64,000 nucleotides of DNA from an uncultured Alphaproteobacteria bacterium (GCA_902594815.1 CACJNL010000003.1:1-64000); one strand, 5' to 3'; shown: positions 45,155 to 54,200, counted from the first letter of the stretch. Numbers and translations: made by a program. The notes: a model not told the origin generated them from the sequence alone.

Positions 45155-46429
45155 TTGACTCATCCAAATATTATTAAAATTATATGTCATGATATTGGCA
45201 AGCATCTTGGGTGTTATGGAGTTAAGTCTGTTAGCACAAAAGCAATTGATGCTCTTGCAAAAAACGGCATTTTATTTGAAAATTCATATGCAACAAGTCC
45301 AGGTTGCAGTCCTAGCAGAGCCGCAATAGCAACTGGTTTGTATCCTCATAATAATGGTGTTTTGGGTTTGGCCCATGCCCATTTTGGTTGGAGTCTTGAT
45401 GAAAAGGTTCATCATATTGCAAAATATTTTTTGAAGAATGCTTATAACTCAATTCTTTTTGGATTACAGCATGTTACTTACAATGAGAAAAGCTTAGGTT
45501 TCAAAAAAATTTTTCCAGAAAGGCCTGCAGATGCAGTAGTAAAAAATATAAGAGAAAATATTGATAGCAATTTATTTAAAAAACCTTTTTATGCAGAGAT
45601 AAATTTCTTTGAACCTCATCGACCTTTTGATTTTGGGGGAGTTAAACCCTTTAAATCGAAGGGCATATCTGTTCCAAAATATATTCCAAATAATCATGAT
45701 ATTAGAAAAGAGTTTGCATCAATGCAAGGAGCAATAAAAAAAATGGATGACTCAGTTGGTAAAATAATTAATATTTTAAAAAGAACAAACCTTTATGAAA
45801 ATACAATAATATTATTCACAACAGATCACGGAATACCCTTTCCAAGAGCAAAAGGTACGCTGTATGATGCTGGAATTGAAACTAGTTTAATTATTTCTTA
45901 TCCTAAGCTAAAAATTAAAAATAAAAAATTTAAAGAATTAATTTCAAATATTGATATTCTGCCAACCTTGTTGGATTTTGCTAAAATAAAAATACCTAAA
46001 ATTATTCAGGGAAAAAGCTTTTACCCATTGATCATGAATAAAAAATATAACGAAAATAAAAACATATTTGCTGAAAAAACGTACCATGATTTATTTGATC
46101 CAATACGATGTATAAGAGACAAAAATTATAAATTAATAATAAATTTTGACTCAGATAAAATAATAAGGGTTCCAGGAGACGTAATGATGGGCCCTACATA
46201 CAAAGCAATGTTAAAACAAATGATTAATGTAAGAGACCGTTATGAGCTCTATCATATCAAAAAAGATAAATTTGAAAGAAAAAATTTAGCTCAAAATAAG
46301 AAATATAAAAAAATAAGACAAGACCTTTTGAGAAAGATTGCTAAATGGATGAAATCAACAAAAGATCCTTTACTAAACAATCATATTAAATCACCTTTTT
46401 TTATTGATACTGTTAAAGATCTTACATAA
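45155..46429 (+). CDS. Type I sulfatase
   Basis: A formylglycine-dependent sulfatase of 424 residues. The active-site Cys51 lies in the consensus GCSPSRAAIATG, and TTDHGIPFPRAKG gives the C-terminal metal-site Asp and His. The first metal-site pair reads HD (IICHDIGKHLGCYG) instead of DD, a pattern I associate with a sulfatase subgroup. The start is TTG 45155, needed to keep the conserved N-terminus. No signal peptide is seen, so it acts in the cytoplasm on imported substrate. Lysine content is very high. It is co-directional with the sugar importer six bases upstream. Confidence 0.88.
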   Translation: MTHPNIIKIICHDIGKHLGCYGVKSVSTKAIDALAKNGILFENSYATSPGCSPSRAAIATGLYPHNNGVLGLAHAHFGWSLDEKVHHIAKYFLKNAYNSILFGLQHVTYNEKSLGFKKIFPERPADAVVKNIRENIDSNLFKKPFYAEINFFEPHRPFDFGGVKPFKSKGISVPKYIPNNHDIRKEFASMQGAIKKMDDSVGKIINILKRTNLYENTIILFTTDHGIPFPRAKGTLYDAGIETSLIISYPKLKIKNKKFKELISNIDILPTLLDFAKIKIPKIIQGKSFYPLIMNKKYNENKNIFAEKTYHDLFDPIRCIRDKNYKLIINFDSDKIIRVPGDVMMGPTYKAMLKQMINVRDRYELYHIKKDKFERKNLAQNKKYKKIRQDLLRKIAKWMKSTKDPLLNNHIKSPFFIDTVKDLT

Positions 46430-46439
46430 TTATTTACAT

Positions 46440-47129
46440 ATGAAATCTATTCAAAATAATAAAATATTCATAGATTCATCTGAGTATATTTATAGAGTTG
46501 CACACCTTACCTTAGAAGGAACTTGTTCGTTAGATCATGGACCAAAGAATGTTTTTATTAAAAATTTATACGTAGATAAATATCCAGTGACAAATCAACA
46601 ATTCTTAAATTTTATAAAAAGCACAGGTTATAAACCAGCAGACCCTCAAAGATTTTTAGCACATAATCCTAATAAAATTAAAAATAATTATCCTGTAGTT
46701 TGTGTATCCCAACATGATGCAATGCAATATGCTAAATGGGTTGGTGGAAGACTTCCAACTGATGAAGAATGGCAATACATCGCTGCTGGCCCAAACTATT
46801 TAGAATGGCCTTGGGGCGATATATTTGATCCCTTGGTTTGTAATCATGATCAAGGTGCATTAACACCTGTAAATGCGCATAAAAAAGGAGCTAGCTGGTG
46901 TGGGTGTGAAGATTTAAGTGGTAATACCTGGGAATGGACGTCTGGAATTTATGATGACGGGGAACATAAATTTGCACTTTTAAGAGGTGGGAGTTTTTTT
47001 TATGCACAAGATCATTGGCATGTCGGTGGGGGAGCAAGAAAAAATAATTATCATTGGAAACTTCAAATATTAAATGAGGGAATGAACCGAGCATCAACTT
47101 TAGGCTTTAGATGTGTTTATGATGTATAA
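46440..47129 (+). CDS. FGE-sulfatase-domain (SUMF1-like) protein without the catalytic cysteines
   Basis: A 229-residue formylglycine-generating-enzyme-fold protein. The fold is recognised by VDKYPVTNQQFLNF, GGRLPTDEEWQYIAAG, WPWGDIFDP, DLSGNTWEWTSG, RGGSFFYAQDHWH (about 181-193) and LGFRCVYDV. In true aerobic FGE two cysteines follow the RGGS strand and bind copper. Here that segment has none, so sulfatase activation is unlikely. Other uses of the fold include sulfoxide synthase (EgtB) and glycan-linked proteins. ATG 46440 is preferred over a TTG inside the sulfatase. It overlaps the next gene by 11 bases. Confidence 0.8.
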   Translation: MKSIQNNKIFIDSSEYIYRVAHLTLEGTCSLDHGPKNVFIKNLYVDKYPVTNQQFLNFIKSTGYKPADPQRFLAHNPNKIKNNYPVVCVSQHDAMQYAKWVGGRLPTDEEWQYIAAGPNYLEWPWGDIFDPLVCNHDQGALTPVNAHKKGASWCGCEDLSGNTWEWTSGIYDDGEHKFALLRGGSFFYAQDHWHVGGGARKNNYHWKLQILNEGMNRASTLGFRCVYDV

Positions 47130-48945
47130 AAATAAAAAAGTGAAAAATAAAATAATCAGTCTTTCTTCGCGAGATTTATTATTTGCTATTGATTATGAAA
47201 AAAAAATCAATTTAGATAAATTATTTGATTTAAATTCAAAATATAATTTTTTAAAAAATAAGAATAATGATCTTTTAAAGATAAAAATAGAAAATGAAAT
47301 TATTTCTAATAGTTTTTTACGAATTGAAAACGTTATAGATCAAACAAAAAATAAATTTAAATTTATTGCTCTAGATTTTTCATATTTATTTAAAAAAGAT
47401 ATTTTTAAAGGACGGGTATCAATAATTCAAAAAAAAGAGAATATCATCGACATTATTTTTCAGTTAGCTGGTAAATGGAATAATGAAATTCCAAAGAAAA
47501 CAACGCTTATATTTCCTTTTTTATGCAATCTTAACAATCATAAAAACTTTTTAAAACCTGGACATGTGATTAATGGTAAAAAATCTATAAAAAAAAGTGT
47601 TTGGAATTTTCATGAATATCCTCCTGCAATAATAACTAATAATTCTAAGAATGTTGCAGTTGGTATAGAATTTTTTGACCAATTTCCATGGCAATCTAAT
47701 TATAACCTCGGAATGCATGAAGCTTTTCTAAAAGACGATTTTGATCATTATGAGTCTGAGGTTCAATTAAATACAGAGCTTTCTGATGTAATTACTATGC
47801 GGCTCTACACAAGTTCTAAGGGTAAAAATGAAATTTTTCATCTCTGGAAAGAGAACACGAGAAGCAGATATGATTTAAGAAAATATTTTAGACCAAAAAA
47901 TACTTGGATTAAAAAAAATTATATTACACACTTTACATTTGCTTACGGGAAAGAAATTTTTGATTATAAAAAAACAAAATTAAACATAAAAAAAATTATA
48001 AAAGATGGAAAAGAATTTGGAGGCTATGACTCTTTAATTTTTTGGCATCAATATCCAAGATTGGGTCTTGATAGTACAAATCAATGGGATCTTTACAAGT
48101 ATTTACCTGAAGAATTAAACTCAATAAAAAAAATTGTAGAAATATGTCATAGAAATGGAATTAAATTTTTTATTCCATTTAAACCTTGGGATGTTAGATC
48201 AAATGAAAGCTTAGATTATCATGCAAAGTCGCTAGAACATTTTATAACCAAAACAAACATAGATGGCTTTTTTTTAGATACAATGTCTTCATTGCCCGAG
48301 TCTTTTCTTAAGATACAAAAAAAATTTCCTTCTTTTGAATTTGCTTCTGAGGGAACGCCAAAAGAACAAAGACAAATCGAGCAATTAACAAGTTCTTGGG
48401 ATCAAATTGGGGATATTCGAAGAAACTATAAGGTTGAAGTTGAGGCTAATATGTTTCGCTTTGTTTTTCCTGAACATCCGCTTAACTTGGTTTCTAGATG
48501 GAGTGTAGGCTCTGATAAGGACTCAATCATTAAAAGAGCTGCTTTTAATGGGACTGGTTTAGTTATTTGGCAAGATGTGTTTGGATGTTGGTTGCCCTTT
48601 AGTAAGAAACAAAAAAAAGTAATTAATCAATTAAAATATGTCCTTAAAAAATTTCATAATATTATTTTTGGATCCAATTCAACTCCGTTAATTGACACTT
48701 TATCAGCTGGTCTAATTTGTAATGAATTTTCTAATAATAGTAATCAAAAAATATTTGCAATTTATAATTTCACAAAGAAAAATATTTCTGGACCCTTTGT
48801 TAAAATTGAATCCAAAATTAATATTAAAATTCAACAAGTTTTTGGAACAAATAGTTCAATACAATTAAAAAAAATTAAAAAAGATCAAGCTCTATACGGC
48901 ACTATTAAAGCTGATGATGTAGTTTTAGTTCATATTAAATATTAA
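47119..48945 (+). CDS. Glycosidase-like TIM-barrel protein, unassigned
   Basis: A 608-residue protein with a beta-rich N-terminal region (about 1-280) and a barrel-like C-terminal part. The latter contains DSLIFWHQYPRLGLD, KFFIPFKPWDVRSNES, IDGFFLDTMSS (about 381-391, a candidate catalytic Asp), FASEGTPKEQR and GTGLVIWQDVFG. The layout resembles clan GH-D (GH36-like) alpha-galactosidase-type enzymes, but I cannot place it in a GH family. No signal peptide is seen, so a cytoplasmic substrate is expected. It is coupled to the FGE-domain gene and meets the next sulfatase head-on, with an 11-base overlap. It is very rich in Lys and Asn. Confidence 0.7.
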   Translation: MMYKNKKVKNKIISLSSRDLLFAIDYEKKINLDKLFDLNSKYNFLKNKNNDLLKIKIENEIISNSFLRIENVIDQTKNKFKFIALDFSYLFKKDIFKGRVSIIQKKENIIDIIFQLAGKWNNEIPKKTTLIFPFLCNLNNHKNFLKPGHVINGKKSIKKSVWNFHEYPPAIITNNSKNVAVGIEFFDQFPWQSNYNLGMHEAFLKDDFDHYESEVQLNTELSDVITMRLYTSSKGKNEIFHLWKENTRSRYDLRKYFRPKNTWIKKNYITHFTFAYGKEIFDYKKTKLNIKKIIKDGKEFGGYDSLIFWHQYPRLGLDSTNQWDLYKYLPEELNSIKKIVEICHRNGIKFFIPFKPWDVRSNESLDYHAKSLEHFITKTNIDGFFLDTMSSLPESFLKIQKKFPSFEFASEGTPKEQRQIEQLTSSWDQIGDIRRNYKVEVEANMFRFVFPEHPLNLVSRWSVGSDKDSIIKRAAFNGTGLVIWQDVFGCWLPFSKKQKKVINQLKYVLKKFHNIIFGSNSTPLIDTLSAGLICNEFSNNSNQKIFAIYNFTKKNISGPFVKIESKINIKIQQVFGTNSSIQLKKIKKDQALYGTIKADDVVLVHIKY

Positions 48946-50443
48946 AATAATTAGCTAATAGCTCTTTAGGTGGATCATTTTCTTTGATTGAATCAATCAT
49001 TTTTTCTTTGTATTTGCTAACAAGATGTCGATCCTGTAATGGATTTAATTGACCTGGATCCTTAATGATATTGTATAGAGCACTCTTGGTATCCTCCAGA
49101 GATTTAAAACCTTCATCTGTTTTTCTTTGAATTCTGTTTATCTTCATAACAGGTATATCTTTTGTAAATGAAAATGGTTCCTGAATTTTTATAGTTCTTA
49201 GTTCTTCATTTGAAAAAAACTGTCTCATGTGTGTTGGCATTAAAGTGTATTGATATTTATCTTTGCTTGTTTGATCAAAATTATCAGGATAGTGAAAATA
49301 CGTATAACTTCCATCAGTTATATTAATTCCTCCTCCCCAATAACCATAGAGCGCTGTATATATATTTGAGTCTTTTTTTAATAAATCTAAAAGTGATTTA
49401 CCCTTAACCTCTTTCGGAATATTCAAATTATTCATAGCAAGAAACGTTGGCATTAAATCAATATTCTGAGTAACTGCACTTCTTGATTCCCCAACATACT
49501 TTTTATAATCAGGATGATAGATAAAAAGAGGTATATGAGCTATTTCATTATACATTGGCATTCTATTTTTTGCCCACCAATCATGTTCTCCAAGCATAAA
49601 ACCATGATCGGTAGTCAAAATTAAAGCTGTGTTATCCCATAATTTTTGTTCATCAAAGTAATCTAAAATTTTACCTAATAAATAATCACACAGTCCTACC
49701 AAGGCAAAGTAATTAGCTTTCAATTCAGCAACTTCATCATCAGTTTCTTTTACTTTATCGTATTGTGGCCAATCTAACCTTGGTCCTCGGTAATTTGTTT
49801 TAAATTTTTCTCTGAAACGTTTTGGAGCAAAAAAAGGTTCATGAGGATCAAATGTTTCCAGCTGTAAAAACCAATCATCTGCATCCTTATTTATTTGAAG
49901 AAAATCTAGAGCAGAATTAAAACATTTAACAGAAGGGAAGTCTTTTTCTTCTTTTATATATTCACTATTGATCGCATAACGATAATGCCCGGACTCTCTA
50001 TTATTGAGATTTAACTGTGATTTATGAAATTTTTCTTTGAATTTTTCCAATGGTGGCTGAACCATTGCTTTCCATGGATCACTTTCTTGACCTCTTATAA
50101 AATCCCAACTATTAAATCTGTTATGGTAGGTGGCACCACCATCTTCAAAATAATGGTAATGATCAGTCACTAAATGGGAATATATTTTATTGTTTCTTAA
50201 TATTTCTGGAAAAGAATTATCAAATGGTTCCAAAGGACCCCAACTTCGATGCAAGAAATTTAATCTTCCCGAATGCATATCTCTTCTTGCAGGCATACAT
50301 GGCATACTTCCAACATAGTGATTATTAAATTGAATAGATTTTTTAGCTAATCGATTAAAATTCTTTGTTTCAAAATATTTTCCACCATACGAATTTAACA
50401 TTCTTAAATTTAGTGAATCAAACAGTAAAAATAGAGTTTTCAA
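48935..50443 (-). CDS. Type I sulfatase
   Basis: A 502-residue sulfatase with the formylglycine site MPCMPARRDMHSG (Cys49), N-terminal LFLLFDSLNLRML and the second metal-site motif TTDHGFMLGEHDWWAKN. HNRFNSWDFIRGQESDPW is a family landmark. The start is TTG 50443, two bases from the PhyH stop; no nearby ATG fits. It has no signal peptide. It is the third gene of a minus-strand operon after a ureohydrolase and a PhyH dioxygenase. Like the other two sulfatases it requires a formylglycine-generating enzyme not found here. Confidence 0.9.
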   Translation of the reverse strand: MKTLFLLFDSLNLRMLNSYGGKYFETKNFNRLAKKSIQFNNHYVGSMPCMPARRDMHSGRLNFLHRSWGPLEPFDNSFPEILRNNKIYSHLVTDHYHYFEDGGATYHNRFNSWDFIRGQESDPWKAMVQPPLEKFKEKFHKSQLNLNNRESGHYRYAINSEYIKEEKDFPSVKCFNSALDFLQINKDADDWFLQLETFDPHEPFFAPKRFREKFKTNYRGPRLDWPQYDKVKETDDEVAELKANYFALVGLCDYLLGKILDYFDEQKLWDNTALILTTDHGFMLGEHDWWAKNRMPMYNEIAHIPLFIYHPDYKKYVGESRSAVTQNIDLMPTFLAMNNLNIPKEVKGKSLLDLLKKDSNIYTALYGYWGGGINITDGSYTYFHYPDNFDQTSKDKYQYTLMPTHMRQFFSNEELRTIKIQEPFSFTKDIPVMKINRIQRKTDEGFKSLEDTKSALYNIIKDPGQLNPLQDRHLVSKYKEKMIDSIKENDPPKELLANYFNI

Positions 50444-50445
50444 CT

Positions 50446-51276
50446 TTAATTACTTGGAGTTAGTATTTTTTCATGGGGCATAACAATTTTTCTTTGAAAA
50501 TTTGTTAATCTATCAAGTAACTCAGATGAAGGTCTATATGGATGTCGAAAAAATCCCCAAGATGGTCCATATCTGTAGACTGCAATTCTTCTTTCACCCT
50601 TATTAGTCCTTTTTGCAGATCCATGACATAGAGAGTCAACAAATAATAATGCATCACCAGCATCTAGGTAGACTTCAAAAGACCCTGTCATATTTTCTGC
50701 TGAGGTTACTTTATTTTTTTTCATTTTGTTCTCTTGGTATTCTGGGTGTTGAATATTAGATTTGTGTGAGGAAGGAATTATAACTGTTCCACCATCACCA
50801 GGACCTATTTTTGTAAGGGCAATCAAGATATTTACCTGAGAACAATGAAATTTTCCATCTTGATATCTATAATGATTTCTTTGTATCCCCTCAGGATTCC
50901 CAGAGTGAATGCCAATTGCTTCTCCTGGACCTCTTACATTTGCAAAATTTTCATCTATGAAAAGTGGACCATGTTGATGATCAAAAGTTCCTTTGCCCCC
51001 TACAAATTCTTGCATATGATTTATCCAAGAAGGGTGATCGATGAGTTTTTCAAAAGGTTTGCCTGACTCATAAATTTGTTGCAGGTTTAATCCTTCTTTA
51101 CCTCCATAATTATGTCCATGCACATAACCATTCCATTCGCCATTCTTTAAATTTTTAAGATCATCGATTATTTTGTTACAGTCTTTAACTTCTTTTGGTG
51201 AAATAGCTTTTTTTATGATTATGTAACCATTTAAATCAAATAAATATTTTTCAATTGCTGATGGTTTTTTTTTCAC
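50446..51276 (-). CDS. Phytanoyl-CoA dioxygenase (PhyH) family protein
   Basis: A Fe(II)/2-oxoglutarate-dependent oxygenase of 276 residues. The N-terminal DLNGYIIIKKAIS is typical of PhyH. The iron-binding motif usually HxD reads IHSGNPEG (His near 124 followed by Ser-Gly), so the carboxylate ligand appears absent, as in some halogenases and a PhyH subgroup. SHKSN and DSLCHGSAKR (second His) follow, with RRIAVYRYGP as the 2-oxoglutarate region. The start is GTG 51276, immediately after the ureohydrolase stop. The substrate is unknown; it is probably linked to the sulfatase and ureohydrolase in its operon. Confidence 0.82.
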   Translation of the reverse strand: MKKKPSAIEKYLFDLNGYIIIKKAISPKEVKDCNKIIDDLKNLKNGEWNGYVHGHNYGGKEGLNLQQIYESGKPFEKLIDHPSWINHMQEFVGGKGTFDHQHGPLFIDENFANVRGPGEAIGIHSGNPEGIQRNHYRYQDGKFHCSQVNILIALTKIGPGDGGTVIIPSSHKSNIQHPEYQENKMKKNKVTSAENMTGSFEVYLDAGDALLFVDSLCHGSAKRTNKGERRIAVYRYGPSWGFFRHPYRPSSELLDRLTNFQRKIVMPHEKILTPSN

Positions 51277-52215
51277 TTAATTTGTTTTAGTCATTGTGCA
51301 AAGTATTTCAAAAGCAATTGTGGCACCCACAAGAGATGTCATATTATTTACATCAAAAGGAGGTGATACTTCAACAACGTCAGCACCTATAAAATTTAAA
51401 TCTTTTAAATTTCTTATTAGTAGTTGAGCTTCATGTACATTGATCCCACCAACTTCAGGAGTGCCAGTCCCAGGAGCATACGTTGGATCTATGCCATCAA
51501 TATCAAAAGTAAGATATGTAGGGGTATCTCCAATAGTATCTTTGATTATTTTTATAGACTCTGCCATTCCAATTTCATAAAACTTGTCTGTTGTAATAAT
51601 TGTAATTCCCTGTTCAATGGCCCACTTTAAATCATCAGGATCGTAAAGACCTCCTCTTAAACCCAAAATGACATATTTTTTGGGATCAATTAGATTTTCC
51701 TCAATTGCTCTTCTAAAGGGCGTTCCATGGGTATATTTAAAACCTCCAAAATATGTATCCCAAGTATCAGAATGGGAGTCAAATTGAAACATACCTACAG
51801 GTTTGTTCTTTGCCAGCGCCCTTAGTATAGGGAGTGAAACTAAGTGGTCTCCTCCTATAGAGAGCGGTATAGTGTTAGATTCAACAATTGAATTATAAAA
51901 ATTGGTAACCTTATTGAGAGAGTCCTGTAAGTCAGCTGGATTGACTGGACAGTCACCAATATCAGCTATTTGAAATTTATCATAAGGACTTTTTAATGAC
52001 GAGGGGTGATATGTTCTGATGAGTGAAGAAGCATTTCTAATTTCTCTTGGTCCATGTCTTGCCCCTGGTCGGTTTGTTGTTCCTCCATCCCAAGGTATCC
52101 CGCAGATACAATAATCCAATTGATTTAAATCTTTAATTATTGGTAATCGAAAAAAAGTTGCAATATCAGCAAAGCGTGGTGTTGTTTGTCCTGCAGTTGG
52201 TTTTATTTGAGTCAT
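51277..52215 (-). CDS. Ureohydrolase, agmatinase/guanidinobutyrase-like
   Basis: A 312-residue member of the arginase family with an intact metal centre. SIGGDHLVSL (about 118), FDSHSDTWDTYFG (about 143) and DIDGIDPTYAPGTGTPE (about 236-252) are complete. GIPWDGGTTNRPGARHGPREIR is typical of agmatinase. It hydrolyses a guanidino group to urea plus amine. It is clearly distinct from the ureohydrolase at 21431, which lacks the DP ending in the last motif. It is the first gene of a tightly packed operon with PhyH and a sulfatase, and its divergent neighbour is a peroxiredoxin. Confidence 0.9.
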   Translation of the reverse strand: MTQIKPTAGQTTPRFADIATFFRLPIIKDLNQLDYCICGIPWDGGTTNRPGARHGPREIRNASSLIRTYHPSSLKSPYDKFQIADIGDCPVNPADLQDSLNKVTNFYNSIVESNTIPLSIGGDHLVSLPILRALAKNKPVGMFQFDSHSDTWDTYFGGFKYTHGTPFRRAIEENLIDPKKYVILGLRGGLYDPDDLKWAIEQGITIITTDKFYEIGMAESIKIIKDTIGDTPTYLTFDIDGIDPTYAPGTGTPEVGGINVHEAQLLIRNLKDLNFIGADVVEVSPPFDVNNMTSLVGATIAFEILCTMTKTN

Positions 52216-52259
52216 AACTATTTGTTATGTTATAAAGAATAAATTTTTACAATACAATA

Positions 52260-52805
52260 ATGAGCGCTAATCAAAAATTTCCTATTCCAGAAAATGATGG
52301 TGCAGCAAATCACTTAGAAAAATCAAGTATTCCAAGTATTTCATTACCAAATCAAGAAGGCAATTTATTGCGTCTTGATCGTTCAGATACATTTAGAATG
52401 ATTTTGTATTTCTTTCCAATGACTGGAAGACCAGATAGGCCACTTCCAGAAAACTGGAACTCAATACCTGGTGCAAGCGGCTGTACACTAGAAACATGTA
52501 AGTTTAGAGATAAATATGATGATTTAATTGTCTTAAATGCCGTTCCTATCGGGGTAACTTCTCAAACTGTTGATTATAATAAAGAAATGACAAACAGACT
52601 GGGAATACCATTTGATGTATTAAGTGATGCAAAATTAGAATTAAAAGATTCTCTAAGTCTTCCAATTTTTTCAATAAAAAATAAAACATACCTAAAACGA
52701 CTAACTCTAATAATTGAAAAAAAAATTGTTAAAAAAGTTTTTTATCCTATATATCCAATAGAGAAACACGTTGATGATATAATTGCATGGTTAAAAGAAA
52801 ATTAA
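52260..52805 (+). CDS. Peroxiredoxin (AhpC/TSA, BCP-like)
   Basis: A thiol peroxidase of 181 residues. The peroxidatic Cys75 is in GASGCTLETCKFRD, and Cys80 five residues later may be the resolving cysteine as in BCP/PrxQ. A short insertion (MTGRPDRPLPENWNSIP) before the active site is longer than in E. coli BCP. It removes hydrogen and organic peroxides, probably with thioredoxin. It is cytoplasmic. Its 3' end overlaps the next small gene by 19 bases. Confidence 0.9.
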   Translation: MSANQKFPIPENDGAANHLEKSSIPSISLPNQEGNLLRLDRSDTFRMILYFFPMTGRPDRPLPENWNSIPGASGCTLETCKFRDKYDDLIVLNAVPIGVTSQTVDYNKEMTNRLGIPFDVLSDAKLELKDSLSLPIFSIKNKTYLKRLTLIIEKKIVKKVFYPIYPIEKHVDDIIAWLKEN

Positions 52806-53125
52806 AGTTATTCCTTTCTGTCATTTTGTTTATGACATTTACTTCCTTAGTTAATGCTAACCCTAACACCGATCAATGGCTGGAGTCTGAAAAAACTTAT
52901 AAAGATTTAATTAATGAAGGTTTTGAAGTCAAAAGTTATGCAATTAACAACATTGAAACCGCAAATGGATTATACATCCTCTTATTTGTCACTGTTCTTC
53001 AAAAAGATAATGAGCTTTATGAGTGTCAAGAATATCAAACAATAGATAAAATGATTGAAACGCTTGATATGACTTTGATTTGTAAAGAGCTAGTCCAACC
53101 ATACGAAAGAGGACTGGGTACCTAG
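52787..53125 (+). CDS. Small secreted protein of unknown function
   Basis: A 112-residue protein with a clear signal peptide (MVKRKLKLFLSVILFMTFTSLVNA) and a mature domain of about 88 residues. Two cysteines (YECQEYQ and LICKEL) could form a disulfide. I do not recognise the family. It overlaps the peroxiredoxin gene upstream by 19 bases and the Nudix gene by 4 bases at its end. Co-expression with the peroxiredoxin is likely. Confidence 0.7.
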   Translation: MVKRKLKLFLSVILFMTFTSLVNANPNTDQWLESEKTYKDLINEGFEVKSYAINNIETANGLYILLFVTVLQKDNELYECQEYQTIDKMIETLDMTLICKELVQPYERGLGT

Positions 53126-53703
53126 TTTTTATAATATTCTAAAAAGAACCATTGAAGTGCTATAAGAGTTAGGCCGTTTTTAATTTTTCCTTCCTTTAAC
53201 ATATTTCTCACGTCTTCAACTTTATATGATTTGACTAATATATTTTCATTTTCAGTCTCCAACCCTCTTATTCTTTCACCTTCAAAAGAATTAATTTCTC
53301 CTAAAAACAGATGGTAATAGGACTCTGATGAACCTGGAGCGGGAAAGTATCCTTGAATTGGAGTAATTTTATTGACGACACATCCTGTTTCTTCAAGACA
53401 TTCTCTTTTTGCCGTATCTTCAGCTAACTCATTTTCATCAATAATACCAGCTACTATCTCATACAGATAATCTTCATCATATCTTGAGATGACTCCTGCT
53501 CTAAATTGCTGAATTAAAACAATTTCTTTTCTTAGAGGATCGTAAGGAAGTAAAGTGGAGACATGAGCACCACCAAAAATTTCCCGATCTACTTGATCAG
53601 TCCAACTACCATCATGTTTTTGATGAATAAATTCTATTTTTTTTAATTTAAAGAAACCTGAATACAAATCTTTTTCATTAATTATTTTGTATTTTAATCC
53701 CAT
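53122..53703 (-). CDS. Nudix hydrolase, ADP-ribose pyrophosphatase-like
   Basis: The Nudix box is complete: GIIDENELAEDTAKRECLEETG fits G-x5-E-x7-RE-x2-EE-x-G. The preceding VREIFGGAHV-like region and LIQQFRAGV resemble NudF/ADP-ribose pyrophosphatases. I chose ATG 53703 (193 residues), because the longer reading to 53757 would overlap the divergent msrA start and the N-terminus from here matches NudF proteins. It hydrolyses ADP-ribose or ADP-sugars to AMP and the sugar phosphate. Confidence 0.88.
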   Translation of the reverse strand: MGLKYKIINEKDLYSGFFKLKKIEFIHQKHDGSWTDQVDREIFGGAHVSTLLPYDPLRKEIVLIQQFRAGVISRYDEDYLYEIVAGIIDENELAEDTAKRECLEETGCVVNKITPIQGYFPAPGSSESYYHLFLGEINSFEGERIRGLETENENILVKSYKVEDVRNMLKEGKIKNGLTLIALQWFFLEYYKN

Positions 53704-53741
53704 AGATTTGATAAATTTATTTAAGTGTATATATTTAAAAT

Positions 53742-54200
53742 ATGATTCAAAAAGCATTATTTGGCGCAGGTTGTTTTTGGGGTGTTGAAGAGCATTTTAG
53801 AAAAATAAAGGGTATTGTAAAAACAGAAGTAGGTTATTCTGGTGGCAATACAGAAAACCCCACTTATGAAAGTGTTTGTTATAATAACACAGATCATGCT
53901 GAGGTATTACAAGTTGAATTTGATGATGAAATAATTACCTATGAAAACATTGTTGAAGAATTCTGGAAATGTCATAATCCTACTACACTTGATAGACAAG
54001 GGCCAGATGTTGGTCGTCAGTACCGATCCGTAATATATTATTTTGACGATACACAAAAAAACATTGCAATAACATCAATGCAAAAGCATCAACCCTCTTT
54101 TAATAATATGATTGTAACAGAAATTTCTGAAGCTGATACTTTTTATAGAGCTGAAGAGTATCATCAACAATACATTCAAAAAAGAGCTCTATCTGAATAA
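53742..54200 (+). CDS. msrA: Peptide-methionine (S)-S-oxide reductase MsrA
   Basis: Repairs methionine sulfoxide in oxidised proteins. The 152-residue length is typical. The catalytic Cys11 is in the signature FGAGCFWGVEEHF, followed by GYSGG and HNPTTLDRQGPDVG with YRAEEYHQQY. No resolving C-terminal cysteine is apparent. It is divergent from the Nudix gene and followed at once by a thiol-disulfide (DsbA-family) gene, consistent with an oxidative-damage group. Confidence 0.95.
   Translation: MIQKALFGAGCFWGVEEHFRKIKGIVKTEVGYSGGNTENPTYESVCYNNTDHAEVLQVEFDDEIITYENIVEEFWKCHNPTTLDRQGPDVGRQYRSVIYYFDDTQKNIAITSMQKHQPSFNNMIVTEISEADTFYRAEEYHQQYIQKRALSE

Noticed and set aside
47119-48945. GH31 sulfoquinovosidase (YihQ-type)
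   Set aside because: No GH31 nucleophile signature of the W-x-D-M-x-E kind is visible; IDGFFLDTM fits another barrel family.
53704-53757. N-terminal extension of the Nudix protein
   Set aside because: The extension would overlap the divergent msrA start and does not resemble NudF. The internal ATG at 53703 gives a normal N-terminus.
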